Shown one piece after another: positions 22,537-33,118 of a stretch of 64,000 nt of DNA. Numbering within the stretch: position 1 is the stretch's first letter; every line of letters begins with the position of its first letter. A model generated the notes under the pieces. The model was not told the DNA's origin, did not search any database, and saw nothing but the letters and a program-made list of their open reading frames with translations. This DNA comes from Chlorophyllum brunneum (taxonomy: Eukaryota; Basidiomycota; Agaricomycetes; Agaricales; Agaricaceae). The stretch spans positions 682,001 to 746,000 of the forward strand of contig OY756144.1 in NCBI GenBank assembly GCA_963576785.1, read 5' to 3'. A program made the position numbers and the translations under genes.

Positions 22537-25500
22537 TCAAACCGGAGCTGACCCGAACCTCTGACGATCTTGGCAACGATGTGGCGGGGGAATTGACCCG
22601 ACCTGGATACGAGGTCGTTCAGCTTCTGGAGGGAAGGCGAACGTGGAGGGATTGTGGCGCAAGAAGTTGGTGAACTCCTTGATAGTGCCGATGCTGAAGT
22701 GGTGGTCGAAGTTCTGACACCGATATAGGATGTGCGACCTGGTCTGAACCATCTGATTGTCGCAATGGTGGCATGCCAGATCCTTGTTGGGGAAGAACCT
22801 TAAGCGGTATTCGCCGATCGGGGCATGGCAAAGTATGGCACGGCAAGCTCTCACGAAGAGTTGTGGCTGGTAGCCACATTCTCATATCCAGGGACCGGAC
22901 TTGATGTGTGATGGTAAGGCGGAGGCCCCGTTCGCTCGCACTGGTAAGTGGAGGAAGGAGCTACCGCTGTAGCTTTTGAAACCAAACATGGCTTGCCATG
23001 TGTGGATGGCACGTTTGGCAGATTTCTTTCGGAGGTAGTCGATCGAGTTGGGGACTTGGTGGTTTCAACTTTGGTTCGGCCAGGCGACTGTTTGGATCCA
23101 GTCGTGAGTGGCTTTCTGCAACCCGTATTTGCACTTGGACGGAGTGTGGTAGAAGGAAAGGCGGCGCTGGTTGGATTCGCTGAACCAGGCCAGGAGCACC
23201 TTCGAAGTGAGGATAGACTGCCGCTGGCAGGAGTGCGGCAAGCAATCGAGTAGTAGTCAGGAGGCTACGAGGGAGTCGGTGAACACATGGATGTGTTCAA
23301 CCTGGTCATAATCAGCGGAGGCGAGAACTTTGGTGATGCCTAGGTACTGCGCGACCAGCTCTGTGTTGGTGGAGGTGGTCCCTCCGAGCCTCTTCATGAT
23401 AGATGTACCTCTGTCCAGATGTCGTATGGTGGCCGCTGCCATGTACTGGCTGGCGAGTGGGTTGGGATTGGGGTGGACCGAGCCGTCCGTGCCAATAGTG
23501 ATGGACTTGGGGTCCATCGTCGCGTTCGTCGTCACATCATCCCAAAGGGTCTTCGAGAGGTGGGGTTTGTCTCGGTTGAAACCTATGAAAGAAACATTAG
23601 TAGGGAACCGGTCAAGTAACCTACGTCCAGGCCAGAGAGTCTTTGAAACAGAGTTGAAAGATTCTACATAACGAGTCTCGGGGGTGGGGCAGGAAGTGTC
23701 CATCACTGCTCCAAGCATCTTCTTCTTCTGAATCTCGGTGAAATTCTTGATGTGAAGTCGATGTAGGGAAGAATAATCAATCTCGCCAGTGCGTGTCCCT
23801 CATCCAATGTGTGTAGCCTCGACGTTTGTCGTTTGGCAAGCTTTTGGAGGTGGAGTTTAATAGGCATGAGCCCTACGAGGGACTCAACGCCACCAGAGGG
23901 GGATGTTTGGAAGGCCCCGGTGATCCAGAGGGCAGCGCAACACTGCATTTTGTTGAGGATGTTGCAGGTCCCCTTCATCCGGGACTTGTCATGGAACCAG
24001 AGCCGGTACCCGTAGGTTGCAACAGGCACAACACATGAGCGGTACAGGAGTCTCTTGTTACTAGGGGACAACCCTCTAGCTGAGTTCCCTAGCATCTTCA
24101 TTGCCTTGACTGTTGAGACGGCCTTGGCGGAGTAGTACCGGACATGCTCCTTGAACGTGAGTGTACGGTCGAAGTAGAAACCGAGGTACTGCCAGTGCGC
24201 CTTTGGCCTAAGTGGGGTGCGACCCGTGAACGGGGGTGAGCCCAGGTCGATGGAAGGGTTGGTGTCCTGTCTTGCACGGGTGAAGTGGAAGACTTCGGAC
24301 TTGCTGTATTTGATCGCGAGACCAAACTGACCCATGAGCCACTCCATTTCGCGGTACATGTGATGGAGTATCTCGACATTGCATTCGAGGGAGGGAGACT
24401 GGGCGACCAGTGTGCCGTCATCGACGAAGGAAAGGACGTCGAAGTCCCGGTGGAGGCGGTGTTCTTCCATTCGCATGTCAAAGACATGAAGGAGGGGTGC
24501 GAGGTATAGTGCAGAGAGGATGGGGCTGAGAGCAGAGCCCTGTCCCACTTCCACCGCAGCGTCGAATTCCGGGGAGGTCTTGTTGTTCCACCGGTAGGAA
24601 GTGCGCCATCCTTCGAGGTAGTTGCCGAAGAAAGCCATGATTTGCCGAGGAAACCCCTGTCATTTCAGTATGCTGGCAAGGAGATCATGGTTGAGGGAGG
24701 GGAAGAATTGGGCGACGTCGAATGCAAGCACCGACATTTTCTTCTTCTTCGTCCAGGCTCCCCGGATAATGTGGGTGAGAAAGAGGCCTGCATCCTCGGT
24801 GGATCGCTGGCGTATCACTCCCAGTTGGTGGGGGTGAAGGACCTTGAACTTCACTGCTTCATACTGCAGTCATTTGGCTAGCATCTTCTCGATGAGTTTG
24901 CCAAGTGTGTTGAGTAAGATGATCGGTCAGAACGCCTTGGGGGTGGAGTAGTCGGATTTGTTCGGATTATGACCGACGTCGACTTTTTGAAGTGTGAGGG
25001 CCAGTGGCCAAGGGCCAGGCACGCACTACCAATTCGGAGGAAGAGTGCGGCGCAGGTGTCTGTGGCAGTGATCTGTTTGAGGTGGGACCAGGAGACGTGG
25101 TCGGGGCCAGGGGCAGAGGAGTTCAAGGTATCCTTGAGCGACTCCATCATCTCTAAGAGAGAGAAGTTGACCCAAGTCCTACTCTCCTCCCCGGTTGGAG
25201 GGGGAAGTTCCTGTAGCACCGCCGCGTCGACTGGTCGATTGTGCGCTGCGTTGAAGTGTTCGTCGAGGGCTCTCCACAGGCTGTCTGTGGTGAGACACGG
25301 TCGCCCATTGTGGTGGATGGCTTCCGTGGCCGGGAGGGCCCGATCTTTAACCCATGGCATTAAGTCCTATGGCCATCTGTTGTTGACCGAGATCTCCTGG
25401 ATCTTCTTGTCGAAATATTCTCTCTTCACCTTCCTCATGGTCTTGCAAAAGGCGGCCCACTTGCGCCTGTTCTTCCGGTCCACACGGTGTGCCGCGAGCG

Positions 25501-26569
25501 CCATGGCGCACTCTTCGTTCCACCAGGTCTTGGATCTGGTGGTGATCTTGGTCCTCTTCGTGTGACGGTCCCAGGATTTGTGAAACAAACCTCCGAGTTC
25601 TTTGACAGTCCTCTCCAGCTCGTCTGCATCGTTTGTCGGCCAGTTTCTATCAATGATGCCTTCTGTAACATCTGTCAGGAACCTGTTTTCTTTGTCTGAG
25701 CCCTTGGGCATCGTTAATCTTTCTATGACAATGTCCATACTTGGGATCGGGATGTTGATGAGCAGGGGGGCGTGGTCCGAGTTGTACTGGTTGCCCGCCT
25801 GGATGGTGTGGGAAGGGATGTAAGGTAACATTGCCGAGACAAAGAGGAGGTCGATGACCGTGTCTGGGAGGTTGGGGTCCACGGCGTAACGTGTTGGAAT
25901 GGCCACGGTCGGAGTCGTCCTCACGAGGTTGAGGGCTTCAGAGATCATGAGCAGTTGGTCCGCACTCGGCGGGTGTTGCACTGTCAAAGGGTCCCATAGC
26001 TCTGATCTTATGTTGATGTCACCACCCATCAGTGCAAATGGCGGTAGATTGAAAAGTCGCTCCTCGAGGAAGTGGAGCGCGGTGTTGCAACTGTCATTGT
26101 AGACATTGAGCAGAAGCAGTTCTTCTCCTTCCACATGTAGAGATACACACAGGAGGTCTCGGTGTTCGATGATATCCCATCAAATGGATGGCCGGAGTTT
26201 GGCGAGTCTCTTGTGGGCAAAGGCTAAGACTTGTGGTATAGTGCAGTGATTGAGATCGACCGTGCGCTCGGGGAACCGCCGGCGTCCAACTTGGAGGACT
26301 TCTTCGGCAGGGGGGGGATAGGAGAGGAGAGTCCAGTCGGGATGGACTGGGCCTCCTACAAGTGGGACCCCGTCACTGGAGACGGGGGAAGGGATGTTGC
26401 GGAGGTATCTCCACGGGGGTTCTTGTATGAGGAGGAGGTCGATGTTACCTCTGTGTGCGAGGACTGTCTCCATCACTCCATAGGATCTTCCAACATTGTG
26501 CGAGCAGACCTTCAACTCCCTCAGTAGTGAGTGAGGAGGCCCGTCTTGTACGTTGGGTGTGTGATTCAT
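22537..26569 (-). pseudogene. LINE A ORF2 (endonuclease, RT, RNase H), several lesions
   Basis: It starts at MNHTPNVQDG (ATG 26567-26569, sharing ATGA with the ORF1 stop). Domains: AP-type endonuclease (CSHNVGRSYGVMETV; GGDINIRSELWDP), RT with intact catalytic DVLSFVDDGTLVAQ (~24420), RNase H with GTDGSVHPNPN, the TELVAQYLGI Glu and HVFTDS Asp (23257-23718), and a C-terminal finger CHHCDNQMVQTRSHILYRC. Lesions: TGA near 26180, TAG near 25367 (where LINE B has Trp), a frameshift near 24950, stops near 24873 and 24660, a frameshift near 23705 and a stop at 23257. It is inactive as it stands, though all catalytic motifs remain recognisable. Confidence 0.88.
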
Positions 26570-28665
26570 TTGGGGGGGTTGGTCTGGCTTCGACCAGCCG
26601 GGGAAGAGGAGGGGGGGGTGAGCAGGACTCCCTTGTTGGCCCTAAGCTCGAGGGCCTTGTTGGCATGCCAGTCATGGTCGAATTGCTTCCTCTAGAACAG
26701 GCATTTGTGGTCGGTGGCGAGATGCTCCTTGCCACAGTTGGGGCACGATGCCTTGTGAGAGCAGGGTTCCCTGGCGGGGGTGGCCGCAATAGGCAGCTCG
26801 GACTTGTCGTTGCCCTTGCAACAGCTGGCAAAGGAGCGGTGGTTGGCAGTGGAGTGGGGGCCCTTGCAGTGCGCGCACGTGAAGAGTCTAGCCCAGCATC
26901 GAATAAAGGGGTGGCCCCACCTGCAGCACTTGCCGCAGAATGGGATGCCTGGGTTGGCGGTGGCCTTCCTGATGCGGAAAAGTCCGCCGTAGATGTTGAG
27001 GAACTTGTCCTCGATTTTGTTGACGTTGGACCCTGCCTTGGAGTTCCATATCTCAAACCACACCATGCAGGTGTCTGAGTGCTTGGAGTTTCATTGCACC
27101 CTTGGGGGTGAGATGAGCTGGATGGCATCCGAGTGGATCGAGCTGCGGATGGTGGCAGTGACATCGTCGGCCGTGAGGATCTGGCCGTGGGGGGTGACAT
27201 AAGATACGTCCGTGACCTTCACGAACAACTTCAACTTCAGAAGGGAGACCTCGCCTGTGGTGGTCCCCTCAAACTTGTCTTTGAGCCAAGCCTTGACGGC
27301 GTCCAGCCCAGTCGGGGTCAAGACCTCCGAGGTGTGGACCATAAGGCCCAGCTTACCCTGCAAGGCGGCGATGACCCGGGCCTTTGACTTCCTCGCGATA
27401 AGGCAGGTGTTCAGGGAGTTGATGATGGTGCCGAAGTTGGGTAACATCAGGCCAGTGAGGAGTGGGATGATCACTTGCTTGCGTGAGGGACCATTGAGAG
27501 TCGAGTGGAAGGTGGCCGCCTTTCTGGTCAGCCTCTTGTCTGCAGGGGAAGAAGGGGAGAAGGCAGTGTCATACATGGCTACCACTTTCTCGTGCGACAA
27601 CTCCGGAAACTTGCTGGCAAATTCCAGGAGTTTGAGGGGGTCCCGCCCAGTGGAGGGGGGAGTCTGATTCTTTTTCCCCACTGCGGCAGCAGCGTAGGAG
27701 GGCTTGGCTTTGGGGGCCGGTGTATCGGGGGCGGCCTTGGGGGGCTGGCCGATGGCGGGGGCCCTGCTAGGGGCACTGGTCCGGGGAGCCTTGACGCGTC
27801 ATGCCCTAGATGGCTTCTTGTGTGAGACAGTTTGGAACTCCGCCTCAGTGATCATCTGGACGTCTTTGTCTGGGACATCCAGTTTGGACTTGGCATCTTC
27901 GGCGATGCCCGGGGTGATGATTTGTTCGATAACGTCCATGCGGACATCATCAGGTTTGCGTGAGGGGGCGCTGGGGCCCCGCCGCAAGGGAGAAAGGTTG
28001 GGCTGGGGGGTTTCCTCAGCACGGACAATGATCTTACCAAAGTTGATGCCAAGCCAACCATGGAGATCGTTTTTCTCTTCATCAACGGCCACCTTGAGCC
28101 ATCCTGCTTTCATCAAGGTACCCGTAAGCTCCACAAAGGCGTGCCCGAAAGCGAGCCCATCGTCGCTGCTCATGTTGAACGTGCTGCAGGCCTTGACCCA
28201 CTCAGAGATCTTACCGACCTCCTGGACAGCATCGTCGTAGAATTCCTCAGAGGAGCCATCCAGCTCCCCGGTGTCGTCATTGTTCTTCTTTGGGGCCAGC
28301 TCCTCTTCTACCTGCTCAGCCCAGTCTTTATCCTTTCCAGCCTTGCCGGAGTAGTAATGGTCGCCCTCCTTCCTGGGGCGCTTGGAGGACTGGTGGGGGG
28401 TCTTCGCCGCGGTACCAGCAACGGGGACTGTGGGTGATGGTGGGGTGGACGGGGCAGCCACTGGGGTCCTAGAGGAGGCCAATCCCGCTAAAGGGGAGGG
28501 CCCAGCGGTAGTCGACGTCCTGGTGAGCAGGATGCCGGGAGGGGGTGGAGCTGTTGAGGCCGCAAAGAGGGAGGGAGTGGGGACACGAGGCGAGTATCCA
28601 AACACGTCTTCCTCACTGTCTGATGTAGGATCTCTACGAGAGAGATCAGAACGTAACGCAGGCAT
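26566..28665 (-). pseudogene. LINE A ORF1 (Gag-like, zinc knuckles), two nonsense codons
   Basis: One frame from MPALRSDLSRRD to a TGA at 26566-26568, broken by a TGA at 27799-27801 (consistent with CGA to TGA), a stop near 27091 where LINE B has Cys, and a TAG near 26693. Parts in order: Pro/Ser-rich N-terminus, conserved EEFYDDAVQEVGKISEWVK block (~residues 135-155), a Pro/Ala linker, the DPLKLLEFASKFPEL helix, and three C-terminal zinc knuckles (CGKCCRWGHPFIRC, CAHCKGPHSTANH, CPNCGKEHLATDHKC). It would bind element RNA in the nucleoprotein particle. The stop overlaps the ORF2 start. Confidence 0.87.
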
Positions 28666-28750
28666 GTAGTATATCCTAGTACAATAACTCTCAACTGTGT
28701 AATCGACTTTTTACAAATCAATGGTGGTGGTAAGAGTCAAAGAAGCGGAT

Positions 28751-29318
28751 GTCCAAGTCCTATCTGAAGGTCCTGGATATTCCCTTCAAAGCCTCTGGCA
28801 CTACTCACCATATTTCAGTTGCCAAAATTACTGAGGCACTCAAGGCCTCTTACCTTCCTTCACTCAAACTTGCAGACACCCCACATGTTATGAAGAACTC
28901 CTGCTACTCAGACTCACCCACTGTTTGGTTTAATGTCTGGGACTCCCAGTCTGGAGCTGCCACCAAGAAACTTGCTGGAAAACATGTCTATATCAGTGGC
29001 TATAAATGCCTCATCAAACTTGTGTATATAAACCCTGGGACCCCCCAGTATAGTCATTGCTGGAAATGGGGCCATCTAACTTCTACCTGTAGGTCTAAAG
29101 GCCTCAAGTGCCCCTGTTACAGAGGTCCCCACCAAGTGGAATACCACTGTCTCCTTTCTGGATGCTGTAAGGGTAATACCAAAGCTGAACCCTCCATCTC
29201 TGCCACTTCTGAGGGTATACCATGCCCCCACACTATCTACTGCTTAAACTGTGGTGGAGATCATGCAGTAAATGAGCCAAAATGCTTGTTCTGGGCCCAC
29301 CACTTCAAAGCTAGCTAG
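28751..29318 (+). pseudogene. LINE G ORF1, C-terminal zinc-knuckle part
   Basis: An open frame of 188 codons continuing the 21855-22097 piece after LINE A. It has three cysteine-histidine knuckles in tandem: YSHCWKWGHLTSTC, CPCYRGPHQVEYHC and CLNCGGDHAVNEPKC. These correspond to the three knuckles of LINE A/B ORF1, so it is a nucleic-acid-binding Gag-like ORF1. The full ORF1 is broken by two LINE insertions and by a TAG in the 21855-22097 part (after LITDTAK). After the stop there is no ORF2. Confidence 0.7.
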
Positions 29319-29594
29319 ATCCAGGGTTGCTATGAGGAGACAAGAGTTCAGAGGGGGGGGGCAGGGGTACTGATCAATTGCATTAAGTAGTTCCTCCATC
29401 TATTCTCTACTGTATTATCATTCAGACTCTCTAGCCCATATGCACTTGTAGTTTAATATACTACTCTGTCAATAAAGTTCTTTAGGTGTAGGTTGGAGAG
29501 CCCTGTATCATACTTGTAGTAGGTATAGAGGGTGGACTGCATTTGAGCTCTACTTTAAATATTGATGATATTAAAAAAAAAAAAGGAAAAAAAA
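29319..29594 (+). other. 3' region and poly-A tract of LINE G
   Basis: No ORF. A G run at 29353-29360 and a tail related to the other LINEs lead into A-rich 29573-29594 (two A runs separated by GG). DIRS sequence resumes directly after it. Confidence 0.6.
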
Positions 29595-30470
29595 GGACCT
29601 ATCTGCCACACTACTAGGATCTGACTACAATAAGCTCTTCACATATTTCAAGGAAGACATAGACAATCTTTCAGATGTACTGGGTATTCTGTGGGAGATC
29701 AACAAAGATACACTCTTCAGTACTTGGATCACATACATCGGCTTCTTTTGGGATCTCACAGTGCTCATAGTTGAAATTCTATCATCTAAGAGGCAGAAAT
29801 ATGCTTTAGCAATAGACAAATGGATGTCTAAACCCAAACATACCCTAGACAAAGCCCAAAAGTTGTATGGAAAATTACTGCATGCAACACTAGTACTAAC
29901 ATAGGGATACACTTACATAACATCAGTGAAAACCTTTCTAGGAATGTTTAACAACAAACCATTCATCCCTCACTCACCCCCCAAATACCTACACAACAAC
30001 TTACTATGGTGGAAGACTACACTCTCAAGAGAAACTGTCCAGTACCCAATTCCAAATCCTACACCAGCTCAAGAAATTGCAGCCTTCTCTGATACAAGCT
30101 CCGAAGTAGGAATTGCCATCACCATTAGTACAAAATAGAGAGCATAGAAACTTCTCCTAGGGTAGAAAGCATATAAAAGAGACATTGGCTGGGCAGAAGC
30201 CATGGAATTTCTCTTTCTCACTACTATGATCACTCAATTATTCCAACAAGGTGATTTCTGGGTCTACAGAGAAAACAATGGTGTTGTTGAAGGCTGGTGG
30301 AAAGGGAAAAGCAGAAATTGGCAAGTTAATGAGATATTCAAGCTTATCCTGGACCTCAAACAAAATCACTACTGTAATTTTCTCACAAAATACATCAGAA
30401 GCCAGAAAAACCCAGCTAACCCCCCTTTAAGAGGAAAATATTATGCAAAATCACTCCTTCTCTTATCAAT
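29595..30470 (+). pseudogene. DIRS-like reverse transcriptase (C-terminal) and RNase H remnant
   Basis: Pieced together across frames, the text reads ITYIGFFWDL, then KYALAIDKWMSKPKHTLDKA, LYGKLLHATLV, LWWKTTLS, RDIGWAEAMEF and GKSRNWQVNEIF. These match the RT thumb (YLGFxWDL) and RNase H (RDIGWAEAxA, KGRSRNxQVN) of mushroom DIRS elements as I remember them. The upstream RT palm is absent. Several stops and frame changes are present. It would have copied the DIRS RNA; it is now a fossil. Confidence 0.65.
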
Positions 30471-30779
30471 CCCAATCCCAGCATCGTTCCAATCCATTAT
30501 CACCAACTTTGATAATCCTATACATTTGTTAGAGGCATATCCTCCTAACAGCCACCCCTTACCTAAATCATGCTCTGAAACTCATCAGCATCAATCCTCA
30601 AACATCCAAAGGAACACATTTGCCATGGAAATCCAACATGAAGAAACATGCACTCACCAAGTACTCCAAAAATAGGTTACTCTCAACTGGACCTCATCTA
30701 TTGAACAAGCCTTCCATGCCCAATATCAGTCCTACTCCTATTCCCCCACCACCATACCCCTCCAACCTCATACCTTCTC

Positions 30780-31810
30780 CATCACTGCTGTGTCTACATA
30801 TCTTAGCTAAAGATAGGCTGTTAAAATGGATACTAATTAAGCCAAAATCAACTCTCTTAACAGATGATAATGAAATTCTCAAATGGCTAACAAGTCTGGT
30901 CTGGAATAAATCCACACAAGCCTCCTATGGCTCAGGACTCTTGACTTTTCATGTCTTCTGTGATTCTTGGAAAGTCCCTGAGGTAAGGCAAGCACTAGTA
31001 CCCCATGATCTCATTGCCACTTTATTGCTTTACTGGTAGGAACATATGCAGAGAGTACTATCAATGGTTATATAGTAGGGATTTGGGCATGGCATATTAT
31101 ACATGGTATGCAGTAGGACATAAATGACAGAGAAATAGACACACTGATTTGTGGAGCCAAAAAATCAGCCCCAGCCACCTCCAAGAGACCAAAATGAAAG
31201 CCTTATACCATTGACTATATTTCTGCTCTCCAACCACATCTCAATCTTTCCAGCCCTCTTCATGCAGCAACATATGCATACCTTACCACAGCATTTTATG
31301 GTATAGCTAGGCTTGGTGAGCTAACCATAAAAAACCTCAAAGCATTTGATATGGAAAAATATGTCAAACCTACCAATGTCAACTCAAACATTGATTGCAA
31401 TGGTTTAGTCTCAACAGTGATACATATTCCCAAGACTAAGACTAGCCCAATTGGAGGCAAGGACATCTATTGGTCCAAGCAAAACAGTGTTACCAACTCT
31501 GAGGCAGCCTTCAATAACCATTTGCAAGTCAACACCTTCTCCCTCATGCCCACCTGTTTTCCTACAAGCACCAAAATTCCTACCACCCTCTTACCAAAGC
31601 CAAATTCTTGAAGGTCCTAACACTAGTGGCAAAGAAGGTAGGACTTGACCCAAGGCAAGACCATGCAATCTGAAGTGGCTCTACTTTGGAATACCTTCTA
31701 CAGAGGGTTCTCTTTGAAGTAGTCAAAGCCAAAGGTCACTGGAAGAGCAATGCTTTCAGGCTATACCTTACCAAACATGCACAGATTCTTGCTCCCTACA
31801 TACAGGCAAA
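30780..31810 (+). pseudogene. DIRS-like tyrosine recombinase remnant
   Basis: Recognisable pieces in order: ILAKDRLLKW, KSTQASYGSGLLTFHVFCD, AATYAYLTTAFYGIARLGEL (first catalytic Arg in ARLGEL), VIHIPKTKT, KDIYWSKQNSVTNSEAAFNN, then AIxSGSTLEYLL, KGHWKSNAFRLYLTKHAQIL (catalytic Tyr in RLYLTKHAQ). The second catalytic Arg of the H-x2-R box is a TGA (x in AIxSGS). The parent protein integrates circular DNA without a target duplication. Multiple stops make it non-functional. Confidence 0.7.
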
Positions 31811-32108
31811 CCCACAGCTTCAAAATTCCTTCTTTTAGCTCACTATCCCACCCTCTCACTAACTCTTCACTTGGAGTCACACCTTTGTGCCTAAAGGTCT
31901 GGGAAGTTGAATTCCTGACATATTACAAAGTGCCTAGTTGTCAGGTATTGTGGCTTCTCAACTATTACTCACTCTGCCAGGCAGGGAAGCCCAATTTCGG
32001 GGCTTTCACCCAATATCTGGTATCTCAACCTTTGTATTGGTCTAATACATGGATTATTCCTTCAATTGATAAGAGCTAGATACTGTCGTGATGGTGTAAG
32101 ACAAAGAT
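31811..32108 (+). other. Presumed 3' end of the DIRS element
   Basis: Follows the recombinase remnant and ends where LTR sequence resumes. One plus-strand frame (31750-32079) crosses it without a recognised domain. No clear terminal repeat was spotted. Confidence 0.4.
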
Positions 32109-32310
32109 CAAGTATTACTACACTTTATATACTAGTAGTAGTTGCTAAAAATAAGAGAATGAGGCAATAGAGTTATAGGAGACAAGTAGAATAAAATAGA
32201 GAGAGAGACAGCTTTAAGGAGTGAAACAAGAGATGAAACAGATACAGTGAAATGATAAGTCCAAGATACTGGGCACATGATAGGAATGTAATGTCTATCT
32301 ATGGTTCATA
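32109..32310 (-). repeat. Gypsy-type LTR fragment (right piece of the split LTR)
   Basis: CAAGTATTACTACACTTTATATACTAGTAG through CTATCTATGGTTCATA matches the remaining two thirds of the gypsy LTR in minus orientation, continuing exactly from the point where 13022-13126 stops. The expected terminal CATAACA is not directly adjacent. Confidence 0.8.
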
Positions 32311-32770
32311 GGTCCTAGGTTCAGACATAACATAATATCTACATAATTCCAAATATTTGTGTAATACACACAAATTATGCAAATAAAAAATACAGTAGTA
32401 TTTGCATGTGTTACACAAATATTAAAGTATGCATAGTGTATAAGATTACTTCCTAACAAGCCTAACCCAATATTATCACTGTCTTTACAATAGCCACTCA
32501 TGATTTTTCTTCTGATAGACTTCTTCCACTGTTATTTCTTCTTCTCACCTACATTCCACCTTTTTGGTAGCTGGTAGCCATGTATTGGCCTCAGCACTAC
32601 TATAATAGGTACCATATCATTGTTTTTGAGAGGCAAGCAGTATCATATTAGTGATGTGTATACCCAACTGCTGCACAAAACATGGATTACTCCCTTACTT
32701 GATCTGTGAAAGCCCATTGGTTGGTTATGGATCCTAGAACAATAATATCCTCATTTGGGTAGGGTTTACT
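32311..32770. other. Unassigned 460 bp between LTR fragment and old gypsy
   Basis: AT-rich, with ATTTGTGTAATACACACAAAT-type inverted sequence near 32350-32375 and no credible ORF. The start (GGTTCAGACATAACAT at 32318-32333) resembles the right end of the LTR-like insert at 39113-40248. Probably transposon-derived, family unknown. Confidence 0.35.
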
Positions 32771-33075
32771 TGCTACAACCTTAGTCTAGGACTCAAGTTG
32801 CAAATCTTTGGATAAAGACAAAGAAGTAGAGAGAAGAGTAAGGAATGATACAATTGGTAAAGTATAAGGAATACATCAAGTATTACTACACTTTATATAC
32901 TAGTGGTGAGAGCTAAGAATAAGGGAGCAGAGTAAAGAAGTCATAGAGGATGAGTAGAATGAGTCAGTAAAAGTACAGCCATAAGGGATGAAATAGGGGA
33001 TGAAATGAATACATAGGACTGATGAGTATGACAGGCACATGATAGGAATGTACTGTCTATCTATAGTTCATAACA
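32771..33075 (-). repeat. 3' LTR of the old gypsy
   Basis: Minus-strand form TGCTACAACCTTAG...TTCATAACA. It pairs with 55618-55922 and has the TTACT duplication outside it. TATA-like TATATAAAG lies on the minus strand near 32895. Confidence 0.9.
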
Positions 33076-33118
33076 ATACCTCCCTTTTTACATTCATGAC
33101 CCCATAAAGTATCATGGT

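Larger units (their letters stand above)
22098..28750 (-). mobile_element. LINE A: near-full-length Tad1-like LINE
   Basis: Read on minus from ~28750 to a poly-A tail (poly-T 22095-22116). It is flanked by a perfect 15-bp target duplication, GTCCAAGTCCTATCT, at 22083-22097 and 28751-28765, and it split the ORF1 of LINE G. It has the same organisation as LINE B with fewer lesions and higher GC content, and is the youngest full-length LINE here. Still defective in both ORFs. Confidence 0.93.
14651..29594 (+). mobile_element. LINE G: decayed LINE with ORF1 but no ORF2 (carries LINEs B and A)
   Basis: With LINE B (15079-21854) and LINE A (22098-28750) removed, three pieces read as one plus-strand element of roughly 1.5 kb: an ORF1 N-terminal part (to 15078), a middle part (21855-22097) and the zinc-finger part (28751-29318). 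A ~250-bp 3' region and a poly-A tract (29573-29594) follow. No endonuclease or RT sequence lies between ORF1 and the tail. The tail (GGACTGCATTTGAG, then AAATATTGATGATATT before poly-A) resembles that of the autonomous LINEs here. The 5' end is approximate. Confidence 0.7.
13127..32108 (+). mobile_element. Decayed DIRS-like (tyrosine recombinase) retroelement with nested LINEs
   Basis: The outer pieces are 13127-~14650 (Gag-like) and 29595-32108 (RT/RNase H and tyrosine recombinase). They lie between two halves of one LTR. The domain order Gag, RT-RNase H, tyrosine recombinase is that of DIRS/PAT-type retroelements, and the translated text closely follows mushroom DIRS proteins as I remember them. 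The central gap is filled by LINE G with LINEs A and B inside it. The RT palm containing the catalytic Asp pair is not visible and was probably deleted. Terminal repeats were not found by eye. Coordinates of both ends are set by where LTR sequence stops and resumes. Confidence 0.75.

Noticed and set aside
26455..27078. 207-codon plus-strand frame
   Set aside because: Antisense shadow in GC-rich LINE A ORF1; no domain, not conserved as protein.
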